A stretch of DNA of 14,377 nucleotides, taken from positions 1 to 14,377 of the forward strand of contig JBOHBN010000202.1 of NCBI GenBank assembly GCA_050698355.1, written 5' to 3'. Shown one piece after another: positions 1 through 7,322 of this stretch (position 1 is its first letter; every line of letters starts with the position of its first letter). The translations under genes and the position numbers were made by a program. The DNA is from JBOHBN01 sp050698355 (GTDB taxonomy: Bacteria > Actinomycetota > Actinomycetes > Streptosporangiales > WHST01). The notes under the pieces were generated by a model, which was given only the letters and a program-made list of their open reading frames with translations, was not told where the DNA came from and ran no database searches.

Positions 1-1113
<1,113 letters not shown>

Positions 1114-1204
1114 CAGTAGCTCCTCCCTGAGCGCGGACGACTCCACATGATCCCATGCGCTGCCCGGGTACGGCGGTGGCACGGGGTCTTAGAGAATCGG
1201 GCGC

Positions 1205-1783
1205 ATGGCCTCAACCGCGACCACCGGCCGCGCCCCGATGCCGGCATCCCCCTGGCGCCGGCTCGGCGGCTTCGTCGTCGACATCCTCGTGATCACCGCG
1301 GTGCTCTCGCCGCTCCTCGTGCCGGCGGCGCTCGCCCAGCTGGACCATGCCCACGCGCTCGCGAGCACGGCCGCGAGCCCGGCGACGAAGCAGGATGTCG
1401 CACCGCTGCCGCTGTGGGCCCGGCAGTGGTTCGTCGGCGTCGCGGTCGCGCTCGCCTTCGGCGTGTACCGCGTCGCGCAGGTAGGCGCGGCCGGCCGTAC
1501 GCTCGGCCACCGGGTGGTGCGGGTACGCGTGGTCAGCGCCGAGGGTGGCCGGGTGAGCTGGGGACGCGCCGTGCTGCGGTACGTCGCCTTCTACGGCGTC
1601 ACGGCGGTGCCGGTCGCGGGCCCGGTCTTCAGCGTCGTCAACTACCTGTGGTGCCTGTTCGACCGGCCGTACCGGCAGTGCCTGCACGACAAGGTGGCGG
1701 GAACGTTCGTCCTCGACGTGTCATCCGGGACGCCTGGTGGCACCGCTGACGTGTCCGTACCTCAACCCGCGACAACGACCTGA
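1205..1783 (+). CDS. RDD family membrane protein
   Basis: A 192-residue integral membrane protein with the RDD layout: WRRLGGFVVDILVI near residues 17-30 (conserved Arg and Asp in the first helix), a second helix around 76-92, the GRTLGHRVVRVRVV segment after it, a third helix around 125-142, and the closing LFDRPYRQCLHDKVAGT motif (about 153-169) carrying the second conserved Asp. The family is widespread; a few members are linked to ion/proton exchange, but most have no known role, so no substrate is assigned. The ATG at 1205 has only a poor purine-rich stretch upstream, so the start is moderately certain. The next gene downstream is on the opposite strand, making this a single-gene unit. 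Confidence 0.85.
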   Translation: MASTATTGRAPMPASPWRRLGGFVVDILVITAVLSPLLVPAALAQLDHAHALASTAASPATKQDVAPLPLWARQWFVGVAVALAFGVYRVAQVGAAGRTLGHRVVRVRVVSAEGGRVSWGRAVLRYVAFYGVTAVPVAGPVFSVVNYLWCLFDRPYRQCLHDKVAGTFVLDVSSGTPGGTADVSVPQPATTT

Positions 1784-1899
1784 CGTCCGCCGAGCCATCG
1801 CGGCTCGCCGGGTCTCCGCATGACCACGTTATGTGGGCCTGGCCGGGCATCTCGATGCCTGCAGCACCCGAGAAACCGGCATTGGCCTCGACGAGTAGA

Positions 1900-1918
1900 G
1901 CCCCGCACACGGCGGGGC
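1900..1918. terminator. GC hairpin downstream of the RDD gene
   Basis: Perfect 7-bp stem GCCCCGC (1900-1906) / GCGGGGC (1912-1918) with a 5-nt loop. There is no U-tract, which is common for actinobacterial terminators. Its position about 117 bp after the RDD stop makes it a candidate end signal for that gene. Confidence 0.4.
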
Positions 1919-1961
1919 CACCTTCAGCGATTCGCGGACGCACCACAAGCGGCAGGTGTGC

Positions 1962-2004
1962 GGTGCGGTGACCGGGCTCGGGGCGCACACCCGGTCACCG
2001 CACC
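1962..2004. terminator. 15-bp perfect inverted repeat, probable terminator
   Basis: GGTGCGGTGACCGGG (1962-1976) pairs perfectly with 1990-2004 across a 13-nt loop. It lies between the convergent RDD and small zinc-ribbon-like genes, so it could serve either strand. There is no U-run on either side. A protein-binding dyad is an alternative reading. Confidence 0.5.
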
Positions 2005-2009
2005 ATCCC

Positions 2010-2034
2010 CCCTCTCGATCGGTGGAAGAGAGGG
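2010..2034. terminator. 7-bp hairpin next to the 15-bp dyad
   Basis: CCCTCTC (2010-2016) pairs with GAGAGGG (2028-2034) around an 11-nt loop, only 5 bp from the larger dyad. Read on the minus strand it is the first hairpin after the stop of the small gene at 2050, about 15 bp downstream. Confidence 0.4.
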
Positions 2035-2049
2035 AAGGTAAGGCGCCTG

Positions 2050-2241
2050 CTACGCAGACGCCGCTTCGGGCACCCGCCCCCGCGTCACTGCGGCGTAACT
2101 CCGGGTCGGGTGGCAGCAGGCGAGTACGTGCTGGCGGGCTTGCGGATCATCGCGATGCCAGCTCTTTCCGCAGCGCAGGCACCATACTTTGGCGCCGGTT
2201 CCTGAGAGTTGGGGCGCACTCCCCGGGGAGCTGGGACTCAT
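2050..2241 (-). CDS. Small zinc-ribbon-like protein (putative)
   Basis: A 63-residue frame that I do not recognise by name. It contains VWCLRCGKSWHRDD near residues 19-32 (CxxCG followed by a conserved-looking Trp-His) and QHVLACCH at about 37-44, so two Cys plus a downstream His/Cys set could bind one zinc ion as a C2HC-type knuckle. The ATG at 2241 is the only possible upstream start, since an in-frame TAG sits two codons before it. The Shine-Dalgarno match (GGTAGG) is weak. The gene is divergent from the XRE regulator across 183 bp and is followed by two hairpins, which fits a real transcription unit. The ordered CxxC spacing is unlikely from antisense noise, but homologues would be needed to confirm it. 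Confidence 0.45.
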   Translation of the reverse strand: MSPSSPGSAPQLSGTGAKVWCLRCGKSWHRDDPQARQHVLACCHPTRSYAAVTRGRVPEAASA

Positions 2242-2412
2242 GGCCTACCAATCATGTCGTCGTTCTCCCCGAGCTTGCCGTACCCACGGACCGCAGCAAG
2301 TCTCACGCGCTGTACTGGGTCCACCACGATCCGTGGAGTACGCTCCTACTCTGACATCCCAACAGCGCGTGGTCAAGCATTTCTTATCAGGTAATTTTTC
2401 CGCGCGGCCGTG

Positions 2413-2418
2413 TATCCT
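2413..2418 (+). promoter_or_regulatory. -10 element of a likely leaderless promoter
   Basis: TATCCT at 2413-2418 is followed by six bases and then the A of ATG at 2425. This TANNNT-to-start spacing is typical of actinobacterial leaderless transcripts, and no Shine-Dalgarno sequence precedes the ATG. A convincing -35 box is not visible; the region 2379-2399 is unusually AT-rich for this window. Confidence 0.5.
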
Positions 2419-2424
2419 CCCGGC

Positions 2425-3315
2425 ATGCCCACCCCCCATCCAACCGGGCCGACCGTCCCCCGTTGGCGCCTCGGCGAGCTTCTCGACGACTTGCAAAAAC
2501 AAGCGGACGTCTCCAACGAGGCCACCGCCAAGGAGCTCGGCTGCTCCACCCACAAGCTGCGCAAGATCTTCGGCGGCCAGGTCGGCGTCGCCAAGCAGGA
2601 GCTTCGCGCGATGCTGGCGCTGTACGGTGTCGACGACCAGGCGCTGCACGAGCGGCTCGACGAGCTCGCGACGCTCAGCCGGCAGCGTGCCTGGTGGAGC
2701 AAGTACACCCGCTACATTGCACCGCCGTACGCCACCTTCATCGGTTTCGAGTACGCGGCGACGAGCATGCGGAACTGGCAGCCGGTGATCATGCCCGGAC
2801 TGCTCCAGACCGAGGCGTACGCGCGCGCACTGTGCGAGGCGAACCGGCTCGCGCCCGACGACGTCGAGCACTACGTCGATGTCCGCATGGCGCGCCAGCA
2901 ACACGTATGGGGCGACGGGGCGCCGGACGCGCTGTTCGTGCTCGACGAGAGTGTCCTGCATCGGACGATCGGCGGCCCGCACGTACTGCGTGAGCAGCTC
3001 GAACGCCTGCTGGACCCGCCGGGCGGGACGCTCCGCTTCGTACCGCTGAACCACAGGGCCCATCCCGGTGCCGCCGGATCGCTCTCCATCTTCGAGTTCC
3101 CCGGCGAGCTCTACCGACCGGTGGCGTGGCTCGAGGGACATATGGGTCTGATGCGCATGGAACAAGACGAAGTTGACGGGTATAGACTTGCATTCGATCA
3201 TGTGCTGGCCGCGGCGCTGAGCGTGGCGGACTCCCAGCAGATGATTCGGGGCGTGTTGGACGAGCTGTCTCGGCCATCCGGAGGGAACACGTGGATAAGA
3301 GGAGAATCGACCTGA
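2425..3315 (+). CDS. XRE-family helix-turn-helix regulator with DUF5753
   Basis: A 296-residue regulator. An XRE-type helix-turn-helix occupies about residues 15-70 (WRLGELLDDL, then SNEATAKELGCSTHKLRKIF as the HTH). The remainder, from about 100, is a DUF5753 domain with the hallmark NWQPVIMPGLLQTEAYARAL (117-136). Such regulators are abundant in mycelial actinomycetes and are nearly always paired with a DUF397 gene, as here; the best studied pair is the WhiJ locus of Streptomyces, which influences differentiation (established knowledge). ATG 2425 is preferred over an in-frame GTG at 2410 because the latter would overlap the -10 element. The last 25 nt overlap the DUF397 gene, implying translational coupling. 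Confidence 0.9.
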   Translation: MPTPHPTGPTVPRWRLGELLDDLQKQADVSNEATAKELGCSTHKLRKIFGGQVGVAKQELRAMLALYGVDDQALHERLDELATLSRQRAWWSKYTRYIAPPYATFIGFEYAATSMRNWQPVIMPGLLQTEAYARALCEANRLAPDDVEHYVDVRMARQQHVWGDGAPDALFVLDESVLHRTIGGPHVLREQLERLLDPPGGTLRFVPLNHRAHPGAAGSLSIFEFPGELYRPVAWLEGHMGLMRMEQDEVDGYRLAFDHVLAAALSVADSQQMIRGVLDELSRPSGGNTWIRGEST

Positions 3316-3494
3316 CCGGCGCCATCTGGCGCAAGTCGAGGTTTTGCGACAACCAGAACTGTGTCGAGGTCGCGCACGTGGACGGGCGCTACGCCGTCCG
3401 CGACAGCAAGAATCCCGACCAGGACCCGCTGGTCTTCAGCCGCGCGGAATGGGATGCATTCCGCAACGGCGTACGCGCCGGCGAGTTTGGCTAG
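3291..3494 (+). CDS. DUF397 protein
   Basis: A 67-residue DUF397 protein. It has the usual elements: TGAIWRKSRFCDNQNCVEVAHVD (split here as WRKSRFC at about 13-19, NCVEVA at 23-28), then VRDSKNPD (about 36-43) and LVFSRAEWDAF (47-57). In known WhiJ-like systems the DUF397 partner is thought to modulate the adjacent XRE regulator. The GTG start at 3291 lies inside the end of the regulator gene and has GGAGGG 5 nt upstream, a better signal than any internal start. A strong hairpin begins 10 bp after the stop. Confidence 0.9.
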   Translation: MDKRRIDLTGAIWRKSRFCDNQNCVEVAHVDGRYAVRDSKNPDQDPLVFSRAEWDAFRNGVRAGEFG

Positions 3495-3503
3495 AAGCAA
3501 CGT

Positions 3504-3540
3504 GGGGCCCTACCAGCCACGCTGGTAGGGCCCCGTTTGC
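3504..3540 (+). terminator. Strong terminator after the XRE/DUF397 pair
   Basis: A perfect 13-bp stem, GGGGCCCTACCAG (3504-3516) with 3522-3534, and a 5-nt loop, followed by GTTTGC. It starts 10 bp after the DUF397 stop codon. This is the clearest intrinsic-terminator-like structure in the window. Confidence 0.8.
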
Positions 3541-3645
3541 ACGCCCATCGAGTGGTCAACTACGACGCCCTGCCGGTTTCCGCGCGTCCTCCCGAGAGCC
3601 GGGTCGGCTACCGCGCCGTAAGCGCCCGGGGCCCCAGCCGTACGG

Positions 3646-3897
3646 TCAGCCGGTGGTCGTGAGCTTCGTGAGCTCCCCGTTGTTGCCCCACCCGTTCGGG
3701 GCGTACGCCGTGCAGCTCGTCGTACGCCCCGTAGCCCGGCCCGGCGGGCGTCAGGTGGTCGGGCTCATCGTCGGCGATGACGACCGCCCCTTCCTCCTGC
3801 CCTGCCGACGCACTGCCCTCCGGGCCGGCGGTGCAGCCGGTCGCCGCCAGCGACAGTGTCACAGCCGCCGGATCGCGTACCGGGTGAATCCGCCCAT
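3646..3897 (-). pseudogene. Remnant of a family 5 solute-binding lipoprotein
   Basis: Three reading-frame segments together resemble the N-terminus of an ABC-transporter peptide-binding lipoprotein. ATG 3897 gives MGGFTRYAIRRL, a positively charged signal-peptide start, then TGA. The next frame continues AVTLSLAATGC, a hydrophobic region with lipobox LAATGC, then a Gly/Ser/Glu-rich linker and GAVVIADDEPDHLTP, matching the usual mature start of family 5 binding proteins, through GAYDELHG. A second shift brings in YAPNGWGNNGELTKLTTTG and TGA at 3646-3648, matching the expected NGELT region. Intact members are about 500-600 residues, so only the first ~75 codons survive. It overlaps nothing functional and no permease genes are nearby. 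Confidence 0.5.
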
Positions 3898-3990
3898 GCA
3901 CGCTTTTTCGTGCGCCGGGAGTTCGAAACGCTCAGTGTACGGTGCAGAGGCGCCCGTGCGAGAACCATCGAAGACGAGGGAATGGTGTGC

Positions 3991-5421
3991 ATGACTGGCA
4001 AGGCAGGGCTGTCCGCTGACGTCATCGACTCGACCGTCGCGTACGCCAACTGGTGGCTGGAGTTCCGGCAGCACTACCAGCGCATACCCGGCGTCCAGGC
4101 GGCCATGCTGTTCGGCAACGAGGTACGACTCGCCGCGGCATACGGTGTGTCGGACATCGAGACCGGCGCGGCGCTCACGCCTCGGCACCTGTTCCGCATC
4201 GCCTCGCACTCCAAGACGTTCACCGCGACCGCCGTCTTCCAACTCGTCGAAGCCGGCGCCGTCCGGCTCGACGACCGGGCCGGCGACCACCTGTCCTGGC
4301 TCCGCACCGCATCGCCGCAGCTTGCCGACCTGACCGTACGCGAGCTGCTCGGGCACGGCGCGGGGATGACCCGGGACGGCGAGAACTCCGACTTCTGGCA
4401 GCTGGTGCGCCCGTTCCCCGGCGAGGCCGAGCTGCGCGAAACCGTGTCCGACCCGGGAAGCGCCGTGCTGTCGCCGAACGAGCGGTTCAAGTACTCCAAC
4501 ACGGGCTACGCACTGCTCGGCCTCGTGGTCGCGTCCGCATCCGGCATGCCGTACAACGACTACGTCTCCACGCACATCGCCGACCCGCTCGGGTTGTCCG
4601 ACACCAGACCCGAGCTCATCGCCGAGCGCATCGGCGACTACGCCACCGGCCACAGCGCACTGTCCTACGCGGATACGCGGATCCCCATCGAGCACGTCGA
4701 CACCCGCGCGATGTCACCGGCGACCGGCTTTACGAGCACTGCCGAGGATGTGTGCCGCTATGCGGCCGCGCACTTCTTCGGCGACACACGTCTCGTGAGC
4801 GACGGGTCCAAGCGGCTCATGCAGCGAGACGAGACGTTGGCCGAGGATCCCGACACCTGGTACGGGCTCGGCTTCTCGATCGCGCGGATCGGTGACCGCC
4901 GCCTCGTCGGCCACGGCGGGGGCTATCCGGGCCACTCGACGCGCACCATGTTCGACCCGACGGACCGGTTCGCGGTGTCGGTGCTGACCAACGCCATCGA
5001 CGGCCCGGCAGGGGAACTCGCCACCGGACTGGTCAAGCTGCTGGACCTCGCCGCGGCGCCGCCCCGCCAACCGGTCGGGGCGAGCGCGGCCGACACCGCG
5101 GCCTTCTGCGGCCGGTACGCGAACCTGTGGGGGGTGCTCGACGTGGTGCGGCTCGGCGACCGCCTAGTCGGCATCCGGCCCAGCCAGGCCGACCCGACCG
5201 AGTCCTCACTCGAGTTCGCTGCCGAGGATGCGACCACCCTGCGCCTCACCGAGGCATCGGGGTTCAACGCCCCAGGCGAATGCTTCCGCTACGACTTCTC
5301 CGACGGGCGAGTCCGGTCGATCCGCAGCGGCGGAGGCATGACGCTGTATCCGATCGCGGACGTCACCCACGCGATCGGCACCCGGTCGCGGCTGGAAGCC
5401 CCTCAGGCAGCGGTCTTCTAG
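3991..5421 (+). CDS. Serine hydrolase, class C beta-lactamase family
   Basis: A 476-residue penicillin-binding-protein/beta-lactamase-fold hydrolase with all three active-site signatures: SHSK (72-75, SxxK with nucleophile Ser72 and Lys75), YSN (168-170, YxN) and HGG (308-310, in place of KTG). A C-terminal segment (about 365-455; FCGRYANLWG, then a beta-rich stretch) resembles the lipocalin-like tail found on many esterase-type members. There is no signal peptide or membrane segment, so it should be cytoplasmic; esterase or D-amino-peptide hydrolysis is likelier than antibiotic resistance, but the substrate is unknown. ATG 3991 was chosen for GAGGGA at 3976-3981 with 9-nt spacing; ATG 3982 and GTG 3985 are in frame but sit on top of that site. 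The TAG stop lies within the target-site duplication of the inserted element. Confidence 0.88.
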   Translation: MTGKAGLSADVIDSTVAYANWWLEFRQHYQRIPGVQAAMLFGNEVRLAAAYGVSDIETGAALTPRHLFRIASHSKTFTATAVFQLVEAGAVRLDDRAGDHLSWLRTASPQLADLTVRELLGHGAGMTRDGENSDFWQLVRPFPGEAELRETVSDPGSAVLSPNERFKYSNTGYALLGLVVASASGMPYNDYVSTHIADPLGLSDTRPELIAERIGDYATGHSALSYADTRIPIEHVDTRAMSPATGFTSTAEDVCRYAAAHFFGDTRLVSDGSKRLMQRDETLAEDPDTWYGLGFSIARIGDRRLVGHGGGYPGHSTRTMFDPTDRFAVSVLTNAIDGPAGELATGLVKLLDLAAAPPRQPVGASAADTAAFCGRYANLWGVLDVVRLGDRLVGIRPSQADPTESSLEFAAEDATTLRLTEASGFNAPGECFRYDFSDGRVRSIRSGGGMTLYPIADVTHAIGTRSRLEAPQAAVF

Positions 5422-5543
5422 AACGTGTTTGGGAACTAACCTTGTGGACGGGGTCGAACCGGCGTTGTCCGATATGTCGGTGTTGCCTGGTGCCCGAGCC
5501 ACAAGGGGTTGACCTCGACCTCACCTTTCCAGACACGTTCTAG
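5418..5543. mobile_element. MITE-like element, about 120 bp, IS5-type ends
   Basis: GAACGTGTTTGG (5421-5432) and CCAGACACGTTC (5529-5540) are terminal inverted repeats matching at 11 of 12 bases. Each end is flanked by CTAG (5418-5421 and 5540-5543), consistent with a CTAG or TA target duplication as used by IS5-family elements. Internal inverted repeats CCTTGTGG (5440-5447) / CCACAAGG (5499-5506) and a central CCGA-TATG-TCGG make it foldable. There is no transposase and no room for one, so it would be a non-autonomous element or a deletion remnant. Assignment to the IS5 family is inference from the target and the ends. Confidence 0.6.
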
Positions 5544-6175
5544 TCGCGGAGCTGGCTGTTCGCCACCCGGACGATCGTTTCGATGACCTCGTCGAACGGC
5601 ACGACCGTGCTGTCGAGCACCAGGTGGTACAGCGCGCTGTCGCCGGGGTCGGTGCGGTAGAAGTGCTTGACGTATGCGGTGCGCGCGCGGTCGGAGTCGT
5701 CCAGCCGGTTGCGCGCGAGCTTCTCGTCGATGCCCGAGTTGCGCACCACCTGCGCGAGCCGGCGCTCCTGCGGCCCGCGCAGCCGCACGTGCAGCGCGTC
5801 CGACTGGTCGCGCAGCACCACCGCCGCGGCCCGCCCGAGCAGCACCCCGCCCGTCGTCGCCGCGACGTCGCGCATGGCCTCCTCGGTACGCGCGACGAAC
5901 TCCTCCTCCGAGACCAGATCACCGACGGGCAGGTAGGCCTCCATCCCGCCGAGCGTGACGTTCGGCAGCCGTGCCGCGCCCGCCAGCAGCCGGCCGAGCC
6001 CGTGTTCGGCCCGCCCGTCGTGGGCGAGCACGGACTCGAGCGAACAGCCGATCTCGCGCGCCACGCTCTCCGGGATCGCACGGTCCACGAACGGCAGGTC
6101 GAGCCGCTCGGCCACTCTGGGCGCCACGATGCTGCCGCCCGCGCCGTACTCGGCCGAGATCGTCACTACTCGCAT
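5540..6175 (-). CDS. Cytidylate-kinase-like family protein
   Basis: A 211-residue P-loop protein of the cytidylate-kinase-like family. ISAEYGAGGSIVA (6-18) is the nucleotide-binding loop; as often in this family it reads GAGGS without the classical GK[ST] lysine. PFVDRAI (28-34) follows, then GGVLLGRAAAVVL (109-121), a basic LID-like stretch (RLRGPQERRLAQ, 131-142), and DPGDSALYHLVLDS (176-189), all in the usual order. The true substrate of this subfamily is not established; nucleotide phosphorylation is only the fold-based expectation. The ATG at 6175 has a strong GGAGG with 5-nt spacing. It is the last gene of the minus-strand cluster, 57 bp after the DUF84 gene, and its TAG stop falls in the right-hand CTAG of the inserted element. 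Confidence 0.85.
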   Translation of the reverse strand: MRVVTISAEYGAGGSIVAPRVAERLDLPFVDRAIPESVAREIGCSLESVLAHDGRAEHGLGRLLAGAARLPNVTLGGMEAYLPVGDLVSEEEFVARTEEAMRDVAATTGGVLLGRAAAVVLRDQSDALHVRLRGPQERRLAQVVRNSGIDEKLARNRLDDSDRARTAYVKHFYRTDPGDSALYHLVLDSTVVPFDEVIETIVRVANSQLRD

Positions 6176-6232
6176 GGCGACCTCCTCTGAACGCGTACAC
6201 CGACCATCCCGGCGTACTGGTGACGAGCAAGA

Positions 6233-6760
6233 CTAATCGAAGAGTTCCGGGTGAACGAAGCGGGCAAGGGCGGCGGCGACCGCGTCGGCGTAGCCGTGGG
6301 TACGGGTGACCACGCCGCCGGTCATGTGACCGAAGTGACCGATGCCGTACCGGGTGTCGGTGACGCCCAACGCCTCGTCGAGCGCCTCGGCGAGCTCGGT
6401 GCCGTGCTGGATCCGGCGCAGGACCTCGGGCGGCACGGGCACGCGTACGGTGCTGCCGAGCCCCTCGCGGAACTTCCGGTCGGTCACCGCCACCCAGCCG
6501 CCGTTGAACCACAGGCCGCCCACGTGCACGAGCCCACCCTCGATGCCGACGCCGTACTCCGCGTCGAGGCGTTCGCGGGCCAGGATCGCCCGGTTGCGCG
6601 CGCCCTCGATGCACTCCACGTCGCTCATCGGCTGGGACGGCACACCGGACGGGGCGGCGACGCCCTCCACCTCAAGCTCCTCGTCCGGCCAGCATTGAGC
6701 GAATGCCTGCGAGACCGACTCGGCCTTGACCGGGTTGGTGGATCCGACGGCGACGAACAC
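6233..6760 (-). CDS. DUF84 NTP phosphatase (YjjX/inosine-xanthosine triphosphatase family)
   Basis: A 175-residue house-cleaning enzyme related to E. coli YjjX, which hydrolyses non-canonical ITP/XTP to keep them out of nucleic acids. Family landmarks are VGSTNPVKAESVSQAF (5-20), SGVPSQPMSD (38-47), EGARNRA (52-58), YGVGIEGGL (69-77) and the Gly-rich IGHFGHMTGG (140-149). The length is standard. GTG 6760 was chosen because it places the conserved strand FVAVGSTNP at the N-terminus as in homologues; it lacks an obvious ribosome site and probably depends on coupling with the small membrane gene ending 16 bp upstream. A longer frame reaches 6928 but overlaps that gene and has no domain content. 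Confidence 0.87.
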   Translation of the reverse strand: MFVAVGSTNPVKAESVSQAFAQCWPDEELEVEGVAAPSGVPSQPMSDVECIEGARNRAILARERLDAEYGVGIEGGLVHVGGLWFNGGWVAVTDRKFREGLGSTVRVPVPPEVLRRIQHGTELAEALDEALGVTDTRYGIGHFGHMTGGVVTRTHGYADAVAAALARFVHPELFD

Positions 6761-6776
6761 TGCTTTGGCCAGGCGC

Positions 6777-6962
6777 CTAGAGGCCGAAACCGCCGTCGCC
6801 GCCACCGGTGTTCTGCTCGTACCGACGGGCATCGGTGACGCCCCGCGCCTGCAGTTCCGCCTGCGACTCGATCCGGTCCCGATCACCCACACGCCGCCGC
6901 AACGAGCCGAACACGACCACCGCGGCAATCAGGGCGACAAGAACTCCGAAGACCCAGAACAT
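6777..6962 (-). CDS. Small single-pass membrane protein (61 aa)
   Basis: A 61-residue protein beginning with a hydrophobic segment (MFWVFGVLVALIAAVVVFGS, 1-20), followed by a basic stop-transfer stretch (LRRRVGDRDR) and a polar Gly/Gln-rich tail ending in a run of glycines. It is predicted to be a single-pass protein with a cytoplasmic tail; no function is recognised. ATG 6962 is used rather than the in-frame GTG 6971 because GGGAGG at 6972-6977 is 9 nt from the ATG but directly abuts the GTG. It lies 16 bp before the DUF84 gene on the same strand, so the two are probably cotranscribed. Confidence 0.7.
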   Translation of the reverse strand: MFWVFGVLVALIAAVVVFGSLRRRVGDRDRIESQAELQARGVTDARRYEQNTGGGDGGFGL

Positions 6963-7002
6963 GCCTGCCACCTCCCTTGGGCGGTTGGCAAGAGTCTACC
7001 GG

Positions 7003-7083
7003 CTAGCGGGCATGACGTACGACGGTCAGCACCGCGCCGACCACGAAGACCACCGCGCACAGCACGAGCAGGAACGCGAACAT
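7003..7083 (-). CDS. Possible 26-aa membrane microprotein
   Basis: A 26-codon frame, ATG 7083 to TAG 7003-7005. The first 22 residues are almost wholly hydrophobic (MFAFLLVLCAVVFVVGAVL then TVV), ending RHAR. GAAAGG lies 5 nt before the ATG. It precedes the 61-residue membrane gene by 40 bp and, like it, begins MF and ends its hydrophobic stretch with basic residues. It could be a real single-helix microprotein or a translated leader; size prevents a firm call. Confidence 0.45.
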   Translation of the reverse strand: MFAFLLVLCAVVFVVGAVLTVVRHAR

Positions 7084-7252
7084 CGCGACCTTTCCGTCGC
7101 CCAGGAGCCAGATTCGTTGTCCAACAGACGCGCGCCACCACCGGCAGGTTCACCTCCCGGGTGACGCGCGGGAGCCAGCATGGCGAGTCACGTGTGCACG
7201 ATCAAGCCAGACACGCCCGCGCCCGCCGATCGGCCCGTTCGAGGTGGCGCAT

Positions 7253-7302
7253 CGTCGGGGGATCCCCGTACAAGTGCGCACACATGGGGGGATCCCCCGA
7301 CG
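7253..7302. repeat. 50-bp composite dyad with three equally spaced palindromes
   Basis: A perfect 15-bp inverted repeat (7253-7267 with 7288-7302) has a 20-bp spacer. Each arm itself contains the palindrome GGGGATCCCC, centred at 7262.5 and 7292.5. The spacer holds a third palindrome, GTGCGCAC (7274-7281), centred at 7277.5, the exact centre of the whole dyad. It lies about 20 bp beyond the plsC stop and 170 bp upstream of the microprotein start, so it could be a terminator, an operator array, or both. Confidence 0.7.
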
Positions 7303-7322
7303 GCGACGGCGACGGCCGCCGC

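Larger units (their letters stand above)
1784..2049. other. Non-coding spacer with three hairpins
   Basis: No reading frame here shows recognisable domains. The space lies between the 3' ends of the RDD gene (plus) and the small zinc-ribbon-like gene (minus). It carries three separate perfect inverted repeats, listed individually, which would suit transcription end signals for both converging genes. Confidence 0.5.

Noticed and set aside
1638..1988. A 116-codon minus-strand frame after the RDD gene
   Set aside because: It overlaps the conserved C-terminus of the RDD gene and the 15-bp hairpin, and shows no domain or ribosome site.
6929..7153. A 74-codon minus-strand frame covering the two microprotein regions
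   Set aside because: It is Arg-rich without structure; its start codon overlaps its own purine-rich stretch, and it is out of frame with the hydrophobic coding segments that look real.
7296..7318. Three tandem copies of a GACGGC hexamer
   Set aside because: Too short and too GC-simple to distinguish from background in this genome.
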